Notes under the pieces: generated by a model | What the model was told of the DNA's origin: nothing | Database searches by the model: none | What the model saw: only the letters and a program-made list of their open reading frames with translations | Assembly (NCBI GenBank): GCA_002633005.1 | Contig: NMRA01000905.1 | Coordinates: 1 to 64,000, forward strand | Length of the DNA: 64,000 bases | DNA from: Phoronis australis | Taxonomy: Eukaryota; Phoronida; Phoronidae | Direction of reading: 5' to 3' | Program-made: the position numbers and the translations under genes | Part shown: in pieces, positions 46,436-61,400 of the stretch | Numbering within the stretch: position 1 is the first letter of the stretch | Layout: every line of letters begins with the position of its first letter

Positions 46436-49400
46436 CTGAAAGCAAGTCGAACAATGTCGTCATCAAGAGAAGTTTTAATTGTCCATACAAATACTAGTGA
46501 GAATCACGGGACTACATATTATAAACAGAATACATGACACAAGAGTAACGCAAGTGTTGAAATATGCCCACGACTGCACCGCAAACGGTTTGGTTCTAGA
46601 GGTGTTGAACCCATCCAACAATGGGAAGGTATCATCAAAACTATTTGCCAACTTTCATGAAAATACATCACAGAACTCCAAAGATACAAAAGCAAACATA
46701 AAAAAGTGCCATTACAAACCACAGTGACAGTCGATTTCATCTATCTGCTGGCAAGTTACTAGAAATACAACTGCAAAATTTCAAAAACATCTTGCAAGGG
46801 GCTTATGAGATACAGCCGTAGATACAAAAAATGTCACTAGGGGGCACCACAGTAGTTAGCCTCTCTTGTCAGTAAGAAGAAGTGCCAATTTTCATAACGA
46901 TCCTCAGCGCGATATGGCAGATACAGAAGCAGAAGCAGAAGACAACAGACTGAAAAATAATTAAAATGACAACTATTTGGTGCAGCAGAATACGTCAAGT
47001 TCACCACAAAAAGGAAAGGTGCTGTTGCTTTCATAATAGAAACTTGTTTGTCAGATTTCAGGAAATAGCATCAAGGAATTCTGGAATTACAGAGGCAAAA
47101 GTAACAATTAAAATTACCACTAGGGAGCACACAAGAAATTCGCTGTCATCTGTGTCACCTCTATGGGAACACATCTGCTAAATTTCAGAAAGATCTTGCA
47201 AAGAGTAAAAGAGATACAGCTGAGGACGCAAAAAAATATTGCCACTAGGGGGTGCCAGAGTAGTTGAACACGCCTGAAAATCAACGTCAGCCTCAGTTTT
47301 CTCATCAGGACCACATCTCCAAATCTTAATAATGATCCTTCAAGTGGTTTGGAGGAGGTGATGTCAAAAACGTACTCAAAAACTTTTTAAATGGCCACCA
47401 GGTGGTGCAGAATAAATCAAATCTGCCTGAAAATGAGAAGGCGTCATCATCTCCTTAATAGAAATCTATTTGCAAAATTTCATGGTTTCAAAAACTGATG
47501 CTCTATGTTGAATCTGTCGGAAAACTGGAACTTGTTGATTCTTACCTATTCTTTAAATTTCATAAAAATCTGCCAAGGAGTTTCAAAGATAGACAACAAA
47601 AAATAAAATTGCCACTAGTGAGGGCACAGCGATAGTCAGATAAATCCTATGTCGTTGTTGTCTTTTGTCAACTTCATATCAATACACTTGTCAAATCCCA
47701 CAGAAGGTTTGGGAGATACAGCCAGACGCAAAAAAACTGCCACTAGGAGGTGCGACGGTAGTCTGAGTTGTCCAAAAATCATCATCAGCCACCTCTTCGC
47801 AGTAGAAACACAAACGCCAATTTTCAAAATCATCCTTAAAGTGGTTTGGTTGATAGAGGGGCAAACGCCAAAAAAAGAATGGAAAGCAGTAAAAATCACC
47901 ACTAGATAACGCAAAATATGTCGAATCCATCCGAAGAACATTCATCGTTTCATTCATATGACAAATTTCATAAAAATCCGCCAAGGAACTTCAGAGAAAA
48001 TGAAAAAAATGAAATTGCCACTAGGAGGCACATCATTCTTCGGATCCACCTGAAAGTCGTCGTCATCCAATGCCAACTTCATATAAATACACTTGCTAAA
48101 TCTAATAAAGATCTTGCAGAGGGTTTAGGAGATGCAGCCATGGCTGAAACAACAAAACAGCCACTAGGTGGTGCCACAGTAATCACAATCGTCGGAAAAT
48201 CACCTCTTCCCAGTAGGAACACACATGCCAATTCTCACAATCATCCTCAGCATGGTTTGGTTGATAGAGGGGCCAATGCCAAAAATCAAACTCGAAAACA
48301 GTAAAAATGGCGACTACGTGAAACAAAATACCTTGAATCCATCCGAAATTTTATGAAAATCCGGTGAGGACATTTGAAGATACAGAGAAAAACATAAAAA
48401 ACTAAAATTGCCACTAGGGGGCACACTGGTAGTCGGATCTGTCCGAAAGTTCGCTCATGCTATCCCATCCATGAAAGGAACACGTGCAAAATTTCATGAA
48501 CAAACATCAAAGGGTTTTGAGATAGGACGGAAAAGGATTACGGCATAATGCGCCCACATATTTATATGTGAGCACATAATTATGAAGCAGAATTACAACT
48601 TTGGGAGGTAGAGATGGAGATGTCAGATTGTCTACAGCAATATGCACTCAAGTACGCACAGGAGGACACATAAAAGAATGGTCATGACATCCTTTTTTAA
48701 CTTAAAAGTTCAGTCAGTGTCTCCCCTTTTAAACATTCATAAGAACAAAATATATACTTACAGTATTTCAGACAGTCTAATCTGCCAAGGTAAGTAACCC
48801 AGCAAGCTATCGACACTGCCAAACCGAACCAACAGGTCTGGGTCTGGAAAGTGCTGATTTTCTGTAAACACACAATGTTTGTAGATGACCAACATGTTGT
48901 AGTTGATGGTGGAACTTGATGCAGGCATACAGGTGATGCTGTCTTATTTTGGTTGGGATATTGCACAGATGTAGACAAGCCAATTACTGATTTAATGACT
49001 AGAAATGTAACAACAACATTTTTTACATTCAAAAACAAGAGCACTTGAGAACTAATGACTGTAAGACTGTGTCTGGCTCAACTACAGACAGAGAAAACAC
49101 TGTAACCAGTAACAAAATGCCAACACTATTCCCTACAATCATATTCACGCCATGACATGTACTCACATCACCTGAGATAAGTAGATGCATGAATGACACA
49201 CGTTGTAAACAAATAGCGTGAAATCTCACAAATTCACTATACAACATAGAGAAGTGAAATTTTATTTTCTTGCTCTTCCTAAAAGAAATCAAGCGCCAAA
49301 ATAATTGACTTATCATGATTTTTAAGTTTTATGACATAGGTACCAGCAGACAGTGTTTTGTGAACTTGTGGGCATTCACAACAATGTTCAAATTTGGGAT

Positions 49401-52400
49401 TAACATAATCCACAAATGGTGAGAGATCACCGTACCCATAATCCTACAAGAGAGCACGAAAGTTTTATTTAATATGAAAATACAATAAGTAGAATAGTGG
49501 ACATTAGTTTAAGATGAATATTTACCTGTGTAATGAGAAGATGTAGGTTGTGAACATTGTACAAGTTCAGAGCAATACTTGTTATTGAACTACCAGATGA
49601 ATGTTTTATGTTTTACATCTAGTAAACACAACACCAATTTTCTTGCCAAAACAACATATCAATGCTTCAACTAAGAATGACTTGCACCATTTGGGACACT
49701 GCAGGACCCCAGAAAAGGCTGAATATATCACAATGCTCGATTTGACAGGATATTTTTCTGAATGGTTAACATTATCTCACTGCAGAGGCGTAATCTTTTG
49801 GAAGTTTATGCACCCCCAGGACACAAGAGGACTAAAGTGGCATTAATAGGGTTGTCATTTTCACTTTGGCCATCTCATGCGAGACACACATCTCTAAGTC
49901 ACGATTGTGTTCCCGGACTGCTTGCGCGCTAACAACAGGACCGATCAGTCAGGGATATTGTTGTGGATATTTGGTACATGTAATAAAGACATCTTACTCG
50001 AAGAATAAACATATTTGTCCACCACAAAGTTTTCACACGACTTGCTTACAAGTCACTAGGAGGGCTGTTCTCGGTTAGTGTTCTCTTGAATTTGGATTTG
50101 GAAACAACCACACGGTCGGGTTAACAAGAGTTGCTTTATATTTGCCAGGTATCTGCTGAGAAGTGTAAAAACTCAGCTCGTTGGAAATTCCACATTGCAT
50201 TTTGCGACTTGATACAAGCGGACAAAAGTCTCAGCTCGCATTTCCAAATTTCAGGTTGCAAATGTGACCTGCAGCTCGTTATGTCGAGTCACGGCTAATG
50301 CTGTTAAGGTGTTCAAAAGAACATTACCCTGTGATGCTTTTTGACATAATCCCTACACTGCCTGCCTAATTTTCGGGTGCAAAACAGTGCAATAGCCACC
50401 TACAGGAGTCCCGTATTTTGAGAACCAGTTTGATGCCTGTTATTCAGAGGAGGAAACTGGTTCTCAAAATGTGGGACCCAAAGTGACGAATACCCAAAAC
50501 AAGGCATACTCACCCTCAATATATGTCTGAACTTGTGATAATGTGAGCTGTTGAGCACAGCGCTTCTCATGTAAGGTCTGTTCACATAGACTCTTAGTCA
50601 CTTCAACTAGGTAATTTCTGCCATCCTTAGGAGACAGAATGTATATATTTGTTCTTGATGGCTGGGAAGAATCTAAAACAAGTTGGCATAAATAGTGAGA
50701 TGGAACCAATTGATGCTGAAATATCGAAAAACTATATAGCAATGTAAGCACAAGAACTTGTACATGACTAACCAGGACATTCATAATAATTTGCTACCCT
50801 TAAGAACACTGAATATCGAAAAACTATATAGCAATGTAAGCACAAGAACTTGTACATGACTACCCAGGACATTCATAAACTATATAGCAATGTAAGCACA
50901 AGAACTTGTACATGACTAACCAGGACATTCATAATAATTTGCTGCCCTTAAGAACACCACCATATCCAACTTATTAAATTTTTAAATCAAAAGTTAAGAA
51001 CTCCTTAGGAAATTTCCAAAAAGTACCCACAGGTGCTCATAAAATATGTAACACAATTTGAGACAACTTGCTAGCAAACTCCAATGACAACAGAAGGAAC
51101 TGCAACGTCCTCAATCAGCTGAACCCACATCCACAATTTTAAATATGTTCGCTTTTAAAATCCAAGCCTCGACTATACATCCATCTTAAATTTATTTATT
51201 CCAGACATTCGTTCATATACAGTCAACAACAATCTATGGACAACTTCAGCTGACAAAACCCGTACAACTGAACTCGCTTACATTCAACATATAAACGATA
51301 CGATGCTTCGTCAGGCTCAAGCACGTGAACTACCTAACATTACAGCATGAATTAAACCTTGTGTAAATGCCCAAACCTGGCTTATTAAAAAATCATAGCC
51401 CCATGCCAGACTTTACACTCACTGCTTTTGTAATGTTAGAGTTTCTCAATTTAAAGACCTTGAGTGTTAACTAAGACAAGTATGGCAAATTCGTAAAATC
51501 GTATACTTACTTTTCTGAACATCGGGCTCGCCTAATCCCCCCATATGTATTGTGGGTTGACTTCTCTGGTTGCCGGACATTTTCTGGCAGTCCATAATTT
51601 CACTACATAATAATGACTGATTTCTTTTAATATTTCCTGTGAAAACAAGAGTTTACTGATCACTTAGATGAATACAAAGCACTTTTACATCAACTGTGGG
51701 CAGTAAAGGTGAATCAGCTAGACACACCGTCAGCCACCCACAGCTCAAGGGAGAGCAATGATTTCCCACAGACCAAGCAGCCAAAGACTGTATATTTCAG
51801 CCCCAAAACTACTACAAGCTCATAACTGAAAGAAATAATTAATCCACTACCAGTAGGAAACTCTCACATACTGAGTAACACTACTAGTATTGGACCGTGA
51901 AGAAACACCTTATAATACCATATAAAATGGAAATTTAAAAATGAGTCTTTCTCACACATTTCTCTACCTAAACCAATGTCATGGTGTAGTTGCCAATCTA
52001 ATCAGTCATGGCTAATCATTTCCCTAGTGGATTGTACTTGATTTCATTGATCACCCACAAACAAAACAAAACAGAATCCTGGCTTCACAGGCAGACAATA
52101 GAGCATTGCACAAGGGTGTCTCCCAGTTCCTCTGAGCTCGGTCTTACTAGTGAATGTTTGCAAGGGTGTCGATTAGAACCTGGATATAATGCAAAAGCGA
52201 CTCCTGGAGATGGGCTTAATATTTAAGAAAAAAATAACTGTCGGAGTTCTGATTTTGGAATTGTGGACATTCAAAGTAGTGAATTTTCGAAGGTGGCAAA
52301 CTTTAGGAGTAGTGGACCTTCGGAGTAGCGAACCTTCGGACTAGTGGCATCTAACCTTGGAAATCTTTTCCACTTAGTTGCTCGTATGAAGTCTGTGAGG

Positions 52401-55400
52401 CTGTGCACCATTTACAATATAGACAAGAGAAGTCTACCTTCATTGTCCAACGTTTAGACCTACTTTTCCCCAAAAATGTGAACATGCTCGTCGGTGTTTT
52501 CTCAGCGCAAGAAAAACACAGTTATAGTTAAATTCTGGTTTTTGAGTAACGATGGAGTGCTGCCTACAGTTAACTTACTGTCAGCTTCTATTGAATTTAA
52601 AAGACGGGAACACACACACGTGTACAAGCATGCATGTCAATCCACCAATATACAATCGAAGTGGACACTGGATGAAAAACATACCTGTACTTGACAAACA
52701 CTTTCAATTCCAAATTTGAAAACGCCTGCCCTTTACCATACTATGCTAGCAAGCAATATCACATAACACACCTATTTTCTGCTGTTTTGTTTCTTGGTCA
52801 ATTTTAAGGCATTCACATCGCACTACTTTTTGGGAGCTCTCTTACTGCTATAGCTTAGTTAGGTATAGACATTTACTTCTTAACTCCCTTGTTACCTACA
52901 GTGTAACCACCACGTGTGTTCAGTGCCAATGAGTAACATAAACATGGGCGGCACAGCATTCAAAAAAGTGGCGAGACTAAAGCCCCCAGCCCCCTGTGGT
53001 GCACCACCTATAGACCATGGGCGGCGCTGCACTGAAAAAAGTGAGGGCTATAGTCCCCCCAGCCCCCTATGGTGCGCCGCCCATGATTAAAGCCTCCTCC
53101 TCTAACCGTCTGCACGATCCTGTCATTTACGCAAATACAACTCGGGAGAAGTTGGCCGGGTTCAACCAGATGGATACGTGAAGCGCTTTGAATCAGAAGC
53201 AAATTTATAATTATTACTAACTCAGTTATCATTGTAGTTAGCAGTAGCTCCAACAATTTTGTTGTTGTCCATCTGAATCCTATCTTTAACGGATAGTCTG
53301 GGGCTGGACCTTTTCCACAGAGGGGGGTTCCAGGCCCGTAGCCTGCATTGCGCGGGGGGTGGTTTGAATTTCTAGTATGGTGGACCTTTGATATTGTAAC
53401 AGGAATGATCTCATCTGTCTCTGTATTAGCATGACACCTGCTGGTCATTGTTGGTACTAGTGCATTCATACATTTTGGGCATACCTTATTTGGTAAGGGA
53501 CCATGAATTCCAAGAACTTTAATTTGGTGACTTGTCATTGGCATGGTTTGTCCTGTGACAGCATCTATAAATAGTAGGCCGCTTCGTGGTTTTTGGAGTT
53601 TGGTCACTTTTTCTAGTGACATTTCGGCTCAACCAAATTCAACCGAGGCGGAGCTCGCTTTAAAGAATGCGTAAGCGCACAAAGGTTTAGTCCCTTAAAC
53701 TTTCGGCTATATCTCTAAATTCACCCCTACTCCAAAAGCAAGTGATCGCTCTCATAGTTCTCCCCACAAAACGCTGGGGCTTAACTGTCTAACAAGATGC
53801 ATCATCACAAATGCACACTCACCGCATTTACACCTCAGAACAAAGACCCGACAATGTTTGACAACGAAACTCAGGATTGCTTGTGAGTAAACGTACTAGC
53901 GACTGTTACTGTTTTGTTTAGTTAATAAACGCTGCATACTACTACAACATGGCAATTGTTTCCTTTGACTTGAGAGTTCATTCATTTTAATACTAAAATA
54001 GTTCACAAGTCCTGTCCATGCTCGATAACGAGACACACCCCAGCATCCCGATTACAATATTTTGCAAGCATCAACACTATAGTTTTCGGTAAGGCCCTTG
54101 ACACAGCTTAACTAGGGGAGAGGAAAATCTGTATACACAACGACGAGTCTCAGCTCTATGTTCCCAAGATCAGACAGAATTCAGAATACCAGAAATGAGG
54201 ATGCCCTGACGATTGCTCACAAAGAGCGGGACCCAAATTCAGAGGTAATGTGGTCCAGAAAGAGAACGTTCCCGCGTTACCCCAGCCCTGCCAAACTTTC
54301 AAACCAGGCGTGCTTAAATGGGTGATTACACCTCATTACATACTCGGATGAAACTATTTAATTGGAGAATGATCGACTTGAATATTTTGATCTGGTTGTA
54401 TTTTGCGTGTAACTTAACTTGCTTACATCGCTAAAAATGGGAACAGCCCAGTATTCCAAAGGTTCACTACTCTGAAGGTTCACTACTCCGAAAATATCTA
54501 AAATTTCAGACTTGGGTGTATCAAATATACTTTTACCTGCAAAAATAGACACTTCGGTTATTATATGCACTAGGTGGTGTAGATATGCTCAAACAACGCC
54601 CGGATTTCCTGCGTATACAAAATTGCCTGCATCCTGCAAGCAATTTCGAATATGGAAAATGAGTACATACTTGAATTTTTAAAAGAATATGAAGTAGGAA
54701 TATTGATGAATTATCAACCACGATACATCAACACCCAATGTTGTCCCTGCTTGAGACTGAATGAATTGTTAGTTAGATTCAAGATTCACAATTGGCAGTG
54801 ACTGGAACTGAGCTCATTTGTAAACAATGTAATCAAAGTTTTAAGAACTATTCAACTTTTGCACACTCTTTAAATGGTTACTAAATGGACAGTACTTTTC
54901 TCTTGTCAGTTCCAACTTATTAGCATGGAGTAGTGAACCTTCAGAATAGTGACAAGTAACCTTGGAAATCTCTTCCATCAAGTTTGATGATCGTATGACG
55001 CCTTCGAGGCTGTGCGCCATTGGCACTGATTGACGAGAAAAGACTTTCTTCATTGACCAAAGTTTTTAATAGATCTAGACCTACTTTTGCCTAATAATAT
55101 AAACATGCTCGTCGGAGTTTTCTTAGTGCAAGAAAATATGGTAGTTCATGTGCGGCACAGCACTGAAAACAGTGAGGGCTATAGTATCCCCCCAACCCCC
55201 TATGGTGCACCGCTCATGTAGTTAAATCAAGGAGTGTATTGTACTACACTCCTTGGTGAAATGTCCGATTTTTTGAGTGACGACGGAGGACTACCTATGG
55301 TGAGCTTAATTATCATCGGCGTGTACTGAATTTGAAAGAATGGAATCGCACACACGTGAACACACATGCATGGCATCCACCAATCTACAACTAAAGTGGA

Positions 55401-58400
55401 AAATAGAAAATGTCTGCACTTTACCATATTCAGCCACTATCAAAACAGCAGATAACAAACCTACTTTCTGCTATTTTGTTTCTTGCTCTATTCTAAAGCA
55501 TTCACACAGCACTAATGGGAGCTCTCTGGCTGCTACACAGCCTACCTTAGCTATAGGTACAGACAATTCTTCTGGACTCCTTTATTACCCTATTTTGTTG
55601 TAGCTCACTACCTGGTTCAATGTTGATGAATAATATAAAGCCTCCTCTAATTCTCTGCACAATCCTATCATCAAGCACCATTCTGGCCGAAATTGACCAG
55701 GTACAGTCCCATGATTACAAGAAGTAAATTCAAAGTATAATTGACTTATTATTATATTATTGTATTTAGTATAACCAATAGCTGCAACAAATTTTTTGTT
55801 GTTGTCCATCTATATCTAATCCCGTAAAGGCGAGGCTGGACCTACCTTTTCCTCGAACCCCCTCTCACTATGGGCCTGATATTGATTGAAGGAGCATTTG
55901 TTTAAATTTGAAAGAATTAAAGACAAAACCAACCTCCCAAGGTGTCCCTCTGGCTTGTGCTCAATAGGCACCAAAAGCAACGCCACTTTGATGCTTTAAT
56001 GAGGCATACTTTGCTAAAAGGCTTCCAGCTAAATTAGGGTGTGCCATCACCTAGGGCTAGGGGATCCCCAATTCAAGTCTTGCCATGTTCGCAGATTTTT
56101 TAACACAGTCTGAATAAGCCTTGGTGCAAAGTTGTATACTAAATATACAGCTTTGCCCTGATGTGGGTAAAAAATAACCAAATAAAATCTGATACAAAAT
56201 TAGTGTCATTAGTTACCGGTGTTGGAAAAAGTGGCGTTCTACTGTTATTCTGCTACTACAGTTGTGGTGCAATCTTTTACATCGGCTTTCGGCGCCATGA
56301 AATATTGCATCATCTATTGGCCAGTTTCTTTTTTCCAAAATTTTAGGATATGTCGTGTGCGCGTCTCGAGCGTAGTGTTTTCAAACGATGATTGACTTTT
56401 CTTACAACAAAAGCCAGGGAATTACAGTGTTCTCCACAAGCTGTTTTTACTCGACGCTGAAACGAGTTTGGATTTTGCCGCGCATCAAGTTTAAAAATTG
56501 CTGCGCCAGGTTTAACCCTTTGGCTGGCTTGGCACTTCAGGCCTCAGCACCAAAGCAGAGCCAGATCTTACCAACATCAAGCCCAATTCAGTACTTCTAA
56601 TGTAGTTAACAACATATGTGTAACTTTTCATGACATTACAAGAGTGTAAACTATAAAGCAGGGCTCGACATAACGAGCTGCAGGTCGCATTTGCGACCAG
56701 AAATTTGGAAATGCGAGCTGAGATTTTTGTCAGCTCGTATCAAGTCGCAAAATGTGACCTGGAATTTCCAACGAATGCGAGCTGAGTTTTTACACTTCTC
56801 AACAGATACCTGGCAAATACAAAGCAGTTCTTGTTAATCCGACCATTATTTGGTTGTTGCCAAATCCAAGTTCAAAACAACACTAACCGAGAACAGCCCT
56901 CCCGATGACTTGTAAGCAAGTCACGTGAACATGGGATATGCAGAATCGATCTTTGACGCGTTGGCTAACACTTTCGGCCACTTTTGTAAATTCCCGGATT
57001 CGCCGAAGAAAGTTTCGGGCCTCTGCTTAACACGTGATAAAACTTCACAAAACAACGGTGTTTCTACTAATTCTTAAGCAATCAACTTACCAAACTTTGT
57101 GGTGGACAAAAATGTTTATTTTTCACATAAGATGTCCTTATTACATGTACCGAATATCCACGACAATATCCCTGATATCGCACTGCTGCACCGTTAGCGT
57201 GCAAGCGGTCCCGGCAGACAATCGTGACTTAGACTGAGATGTGCTTCTCCTTTTTATCGTATTAAGACAGCCAAAGTGAAAATGACAACCTTATTAATCG
57301 CCAAACGACGGTCACGTCTTTACTTTCAGTTGCCAAGAAATTCTGAGACCCTTTACTTGTTTCTGGGGCTACGTGCGCGAAATATGATTCGTCTTTCACA
57401 CGTTGTTGTCAACGTAAAGTGTAGGCCTTCTCCAGCGATTCAAGTGCGTGAACTCATGCGTGCGCAACATTTCAAACAACAACGACAGTCCTAAATGAAA
57501 GAGTATACCCGTCCCGCTTGGCTCTGGTTATTTTGAAAATGAACTCAGATTCCCAGCGGTTATAAAAGACCCGATGTCCCGGGACCGATATAACCCAGAA
57601 GGGGTGTTCCTGTTCCGATGATTCCCTAGGTCGATGTTCTGTAAACCCTGTATTCTATGCCCGTAGCCAGCTATTGCAACTAAACTGGCACTAGATGCGA
57701 AATTGTGCTTCAAGTTAGCGAACATTCTTCTTTTTATATACCCCCCCTCGGCAACTTTTCGCTCCCCGAACCACCGTCGCCGTAAAATGTTCAGACTCCT
57801 ATAGAAACAACCTTGTTCCGGCTGAAGCGGGCAGTTAAAAACAAAATCATTCCGGGTGGCTAAAAAGGGTACAATGTAGGTGGTAACAATATCCAGAAAG
57901 TCACACCTACTAGATGGAGTTTGCCTCGCAAAATCATATTATTATAACGTTTCTTACCATTGTAGGGTTTTAATATCTTATTACCGCAAACACTGAGGTT
58001 AACGACTACGCTCACGCACAAGCCTACTCCCTACCTTTAAAGTGTTTCATAATAAGCGCTCACTGATCTATTAAAAGTCCCCCCTTAAATTTTGAGAATT
58101 TCAAATTAAGTGCCCACACTTCAAGCTAGCGCCCATGATAGCGCACTACAAACGACCGCGTGTGGTTTAAAATTGACACGCAGCTTATATGGTGTGTCAC
58201 TTTCATTTTACACAACTTCAGTTTTCAAAAACGTCTTTTCACAATATGTAAAAACCAAATCCCGGCTTTGTTTTATACCTCGGAAAGAAAGTTAACACTA
58301 GTGACATGCGTGTCGTTTTGTGACTGACTTATTTTTCCCGTACTTGGAAGGTATTGAGAAGCAAACTCGCCATTACCCGAGTTAGTTAGTTTGAATCGTT

Positions 58401-61400
58401 AACGACTTTGATGACAGCCAGTAGCGGGCCAAATGTAACAAAATCCCGGATACTTTTTCAACGGGCATTTTCTCCCTTTTCACATCGCAAATTTAGCTAC
58501 TCGAATGCACAAGTCAGTTAGGGAGCACTGATTCAACTTTCACGTCGGCAACTTGCCTTGCGCTCTAGAGTCTTTCAATGGCGGTCGTGAAGAACAGTAA
58601 GGCCGTACCTGCATGAATGAAGTCAATTTTGAGATCCGAAATTTGTGGGTATTTAAAGCTGCAGGTGAGAGCATAACCTAAACATTTTCTCGATGATCTA
58701 AAAAATCTTTTTTGGCGCGTAAAAATGGCGGGAAAATTTTGCGACCTGGCATTTACAAATGCGAGCTAGATTTTGAAAATGCGACCAGGGATTTTGGCTA
58801 GGTCGCAAAATGCGACCTGACGATTTTAATAGCGTCGAGCTCTGTAAAGTGATACAATTCTTTACATAACATGGAGTTAACTGACTTGCTTAAACAAATG
58901 ACTAATCTTTGTCATTCTAACCTTAAAATTTTGCATTTGAACTTCTAAATAGCAATTTGATTTGCTTTATGAAGACAATTTTGATTTTGACTGACATCTG
59001 TTGGCAAGTTAGAACATATTAGCTTATTCAACCTGACAACAGGTGTCACTGAAAATTAGGTCACACCAGACAGGGCTTGACATAACGCAAATGCGACCTG
59101 AAATTTGAAAATGCAAGCTGAGATTTTTGTCAGCTCGTATCAAGTCGCAAAATGCGACCTGGAATTTCCAACGAATGCAAGCTGAGTTTTTACACAAGTT
59201 TCTTGGCAGATACCTGGCAAATATAAAGCAACTCTTGTTAATCCGTTATTTGGTTGTTGCCAAATCCAAGTTCAAAAGAACACTAACCGAGAACAGCCCT
59301 CCCGATGACTTGTAAGCAAGTCGCGTGAACATGGGATTTGCAGAATCGATTTTTGGCTAACATTTTTGACCACTTTTGCAAATTTCCGGATTCGCCGAAG
59401 AAAGTTTTGGGCAGCTGCATAACACGTGATAAAACGTCACAAAACAGCGGTGTTTCTACTAATTCTTAAGCGAGAACTTACCAAACTTTGTGGTGGACAA
59501 ATATGTTTATTTTTTGATGTCCTTATTTCATGTACCAAATATCCACGACAATATCCCTGATATCGCCTGTGGCACTGGTCGGACCCGTTGTTAGCGTGCA
59601 AGCGGTCCCGACAGACAATTGTGACTTAGCGATGTGCATCTCGTTTTTATTGCATAAGACAGCCAAAGTGAAAATAACAACCCTATTAATCGCCAAACGA
59701 CGGCCACGTCTTTACTATCAGTTGCCAAGAAATTCTCAAACCCTTTACTTGTTTCCGAGGCTATGGACGTGCGCGAAATATGATTTGTCTTTCACTAATC
59801 ACACGTTGTTACCAACGTAAAGTGTAGATCTACTCCAGCGATTCAAGTGTGTGAACTCAGGCGTGCGCACCACTTCAAAGCTGCACATTAAAAGAGAACA
59901 CCGACAGTCCTAAATGAAATAGAATACCGGCTTGGCTCTGTCAAGCACCCGGGTGCCAGTGGTTTATTTGAAAAAGGAACTCATAGATTACCGGCAGTTA
60001 TAAAAGACCCCATGCCTTACGGAACCGATATAACCCAGGACTGATATTTTCCTGTCCCCATATTTCCCAAGGTCAAGGTTCCCAAAACTCTATAGTCGAT
60101 CTATGCCTGTAGCCAGCTATTACAACTAAATGGATATTAGATGCAAAATTGTGGTTAGCGAAACTTTTTACTCTTCCCCCCTCGGCAACTTTTCACTCCC
60201 CGGACCACCGTTACCATAAAATGTTCATTATTCCGGGTGGCTACAAAGGGTACAGTGTAGGTGGTAATGACATAGAGAAAGTCACCCCTACTAGATGGAA
60301 TTTGCCTCGCAAAATCGGATTATTATGACATTTCTTACCATTGCAGTCTTTTAATATCTTGTTACCGCAAACAGTCAGGATAACGACTATGCTCACCCAC
60401 AAGCCTACTCCCTACCTTTGAAGTGTTTCCTGAATAAGTGCTCACTATCTACAAAGCGTTCCCCCTCCACTTCTGAGAATTTCCAATTAAGCGCACAACA
60501 AACGACCGGTTTAAAATTGACACATAGCCGATATGGTGTGTCACACAACAAATTCAGTTTTAAAAAAAAAACGTCTTTTCTCAATATGTAAAAACAAAAT
60601 TACGGCTTTATTTTATACTTCCGAAAAAAGTTAACACTAGTGACAAGCGTGTCATTTTGTGACTGACCTATTTTTCTCGTACTTGGAAAGTATTGAGGAG
60701 CAAACTCGCCATTACCCGATGGAAACCCGCACGGAGGGAGTCGGGAATTATTTCGAGGCTATATTCATTTCATGGAAAACTAATTCTTGAGTACGTAAAC
60801 AGCATAAGTACCTTTTTGTGGTGAAATTTGCACTGAATTGTTCCCGCCCATCCAAATAGGTCATTCGGTTAGGGCTTCGTTTCACGAATTTTTTTCCACT
60901 GATGTTTTTCAAACATTGATTTAAGTAGCAAATTTTGGGCTGCGAACAAAAAGTGGAGGGAATTTGCACTCCGAGTTAGTTTGAATCTTTAACGACTTTG
61001 ATGACAGCCAGTAGCAGGTCAGACCCAGCAAAATCCTGGATACTTTTTCAACGAGCATTTTCTCCCTTTTCACATCGCAAACTTAGCTACTCTCGAGTTC
61101 CGAATAGTCGTATCTATACAATTATTTATTTCAGACTCGTTTTCCGGTCTATATGACGCTTATTCGGGTCTCTACGTTTATTAATTTTCTCACCTTCTTC
61201 CAATTTCCACGATTATTTAATTTAGCAAGTTCACAACTCTTCGTTCATTCAATACAAATTTGTTACACAAAAACTCTGAAGCCGACACCGGGTATCATAC
61301 CTTGGTCAAAAGACGAAGTATATTCGCTCTAAACCTCTAGACACTTACTTCAAATTTCGTAATTTAGAAGAGCTATATACGACTCCGCGTTACATGTCAT

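Noticed and set aside
46833-48426. CRISPR-like array
   Set aside because: Units are degenerate and unevenly spaced with no short exact repeat, and the context is an animal intron.
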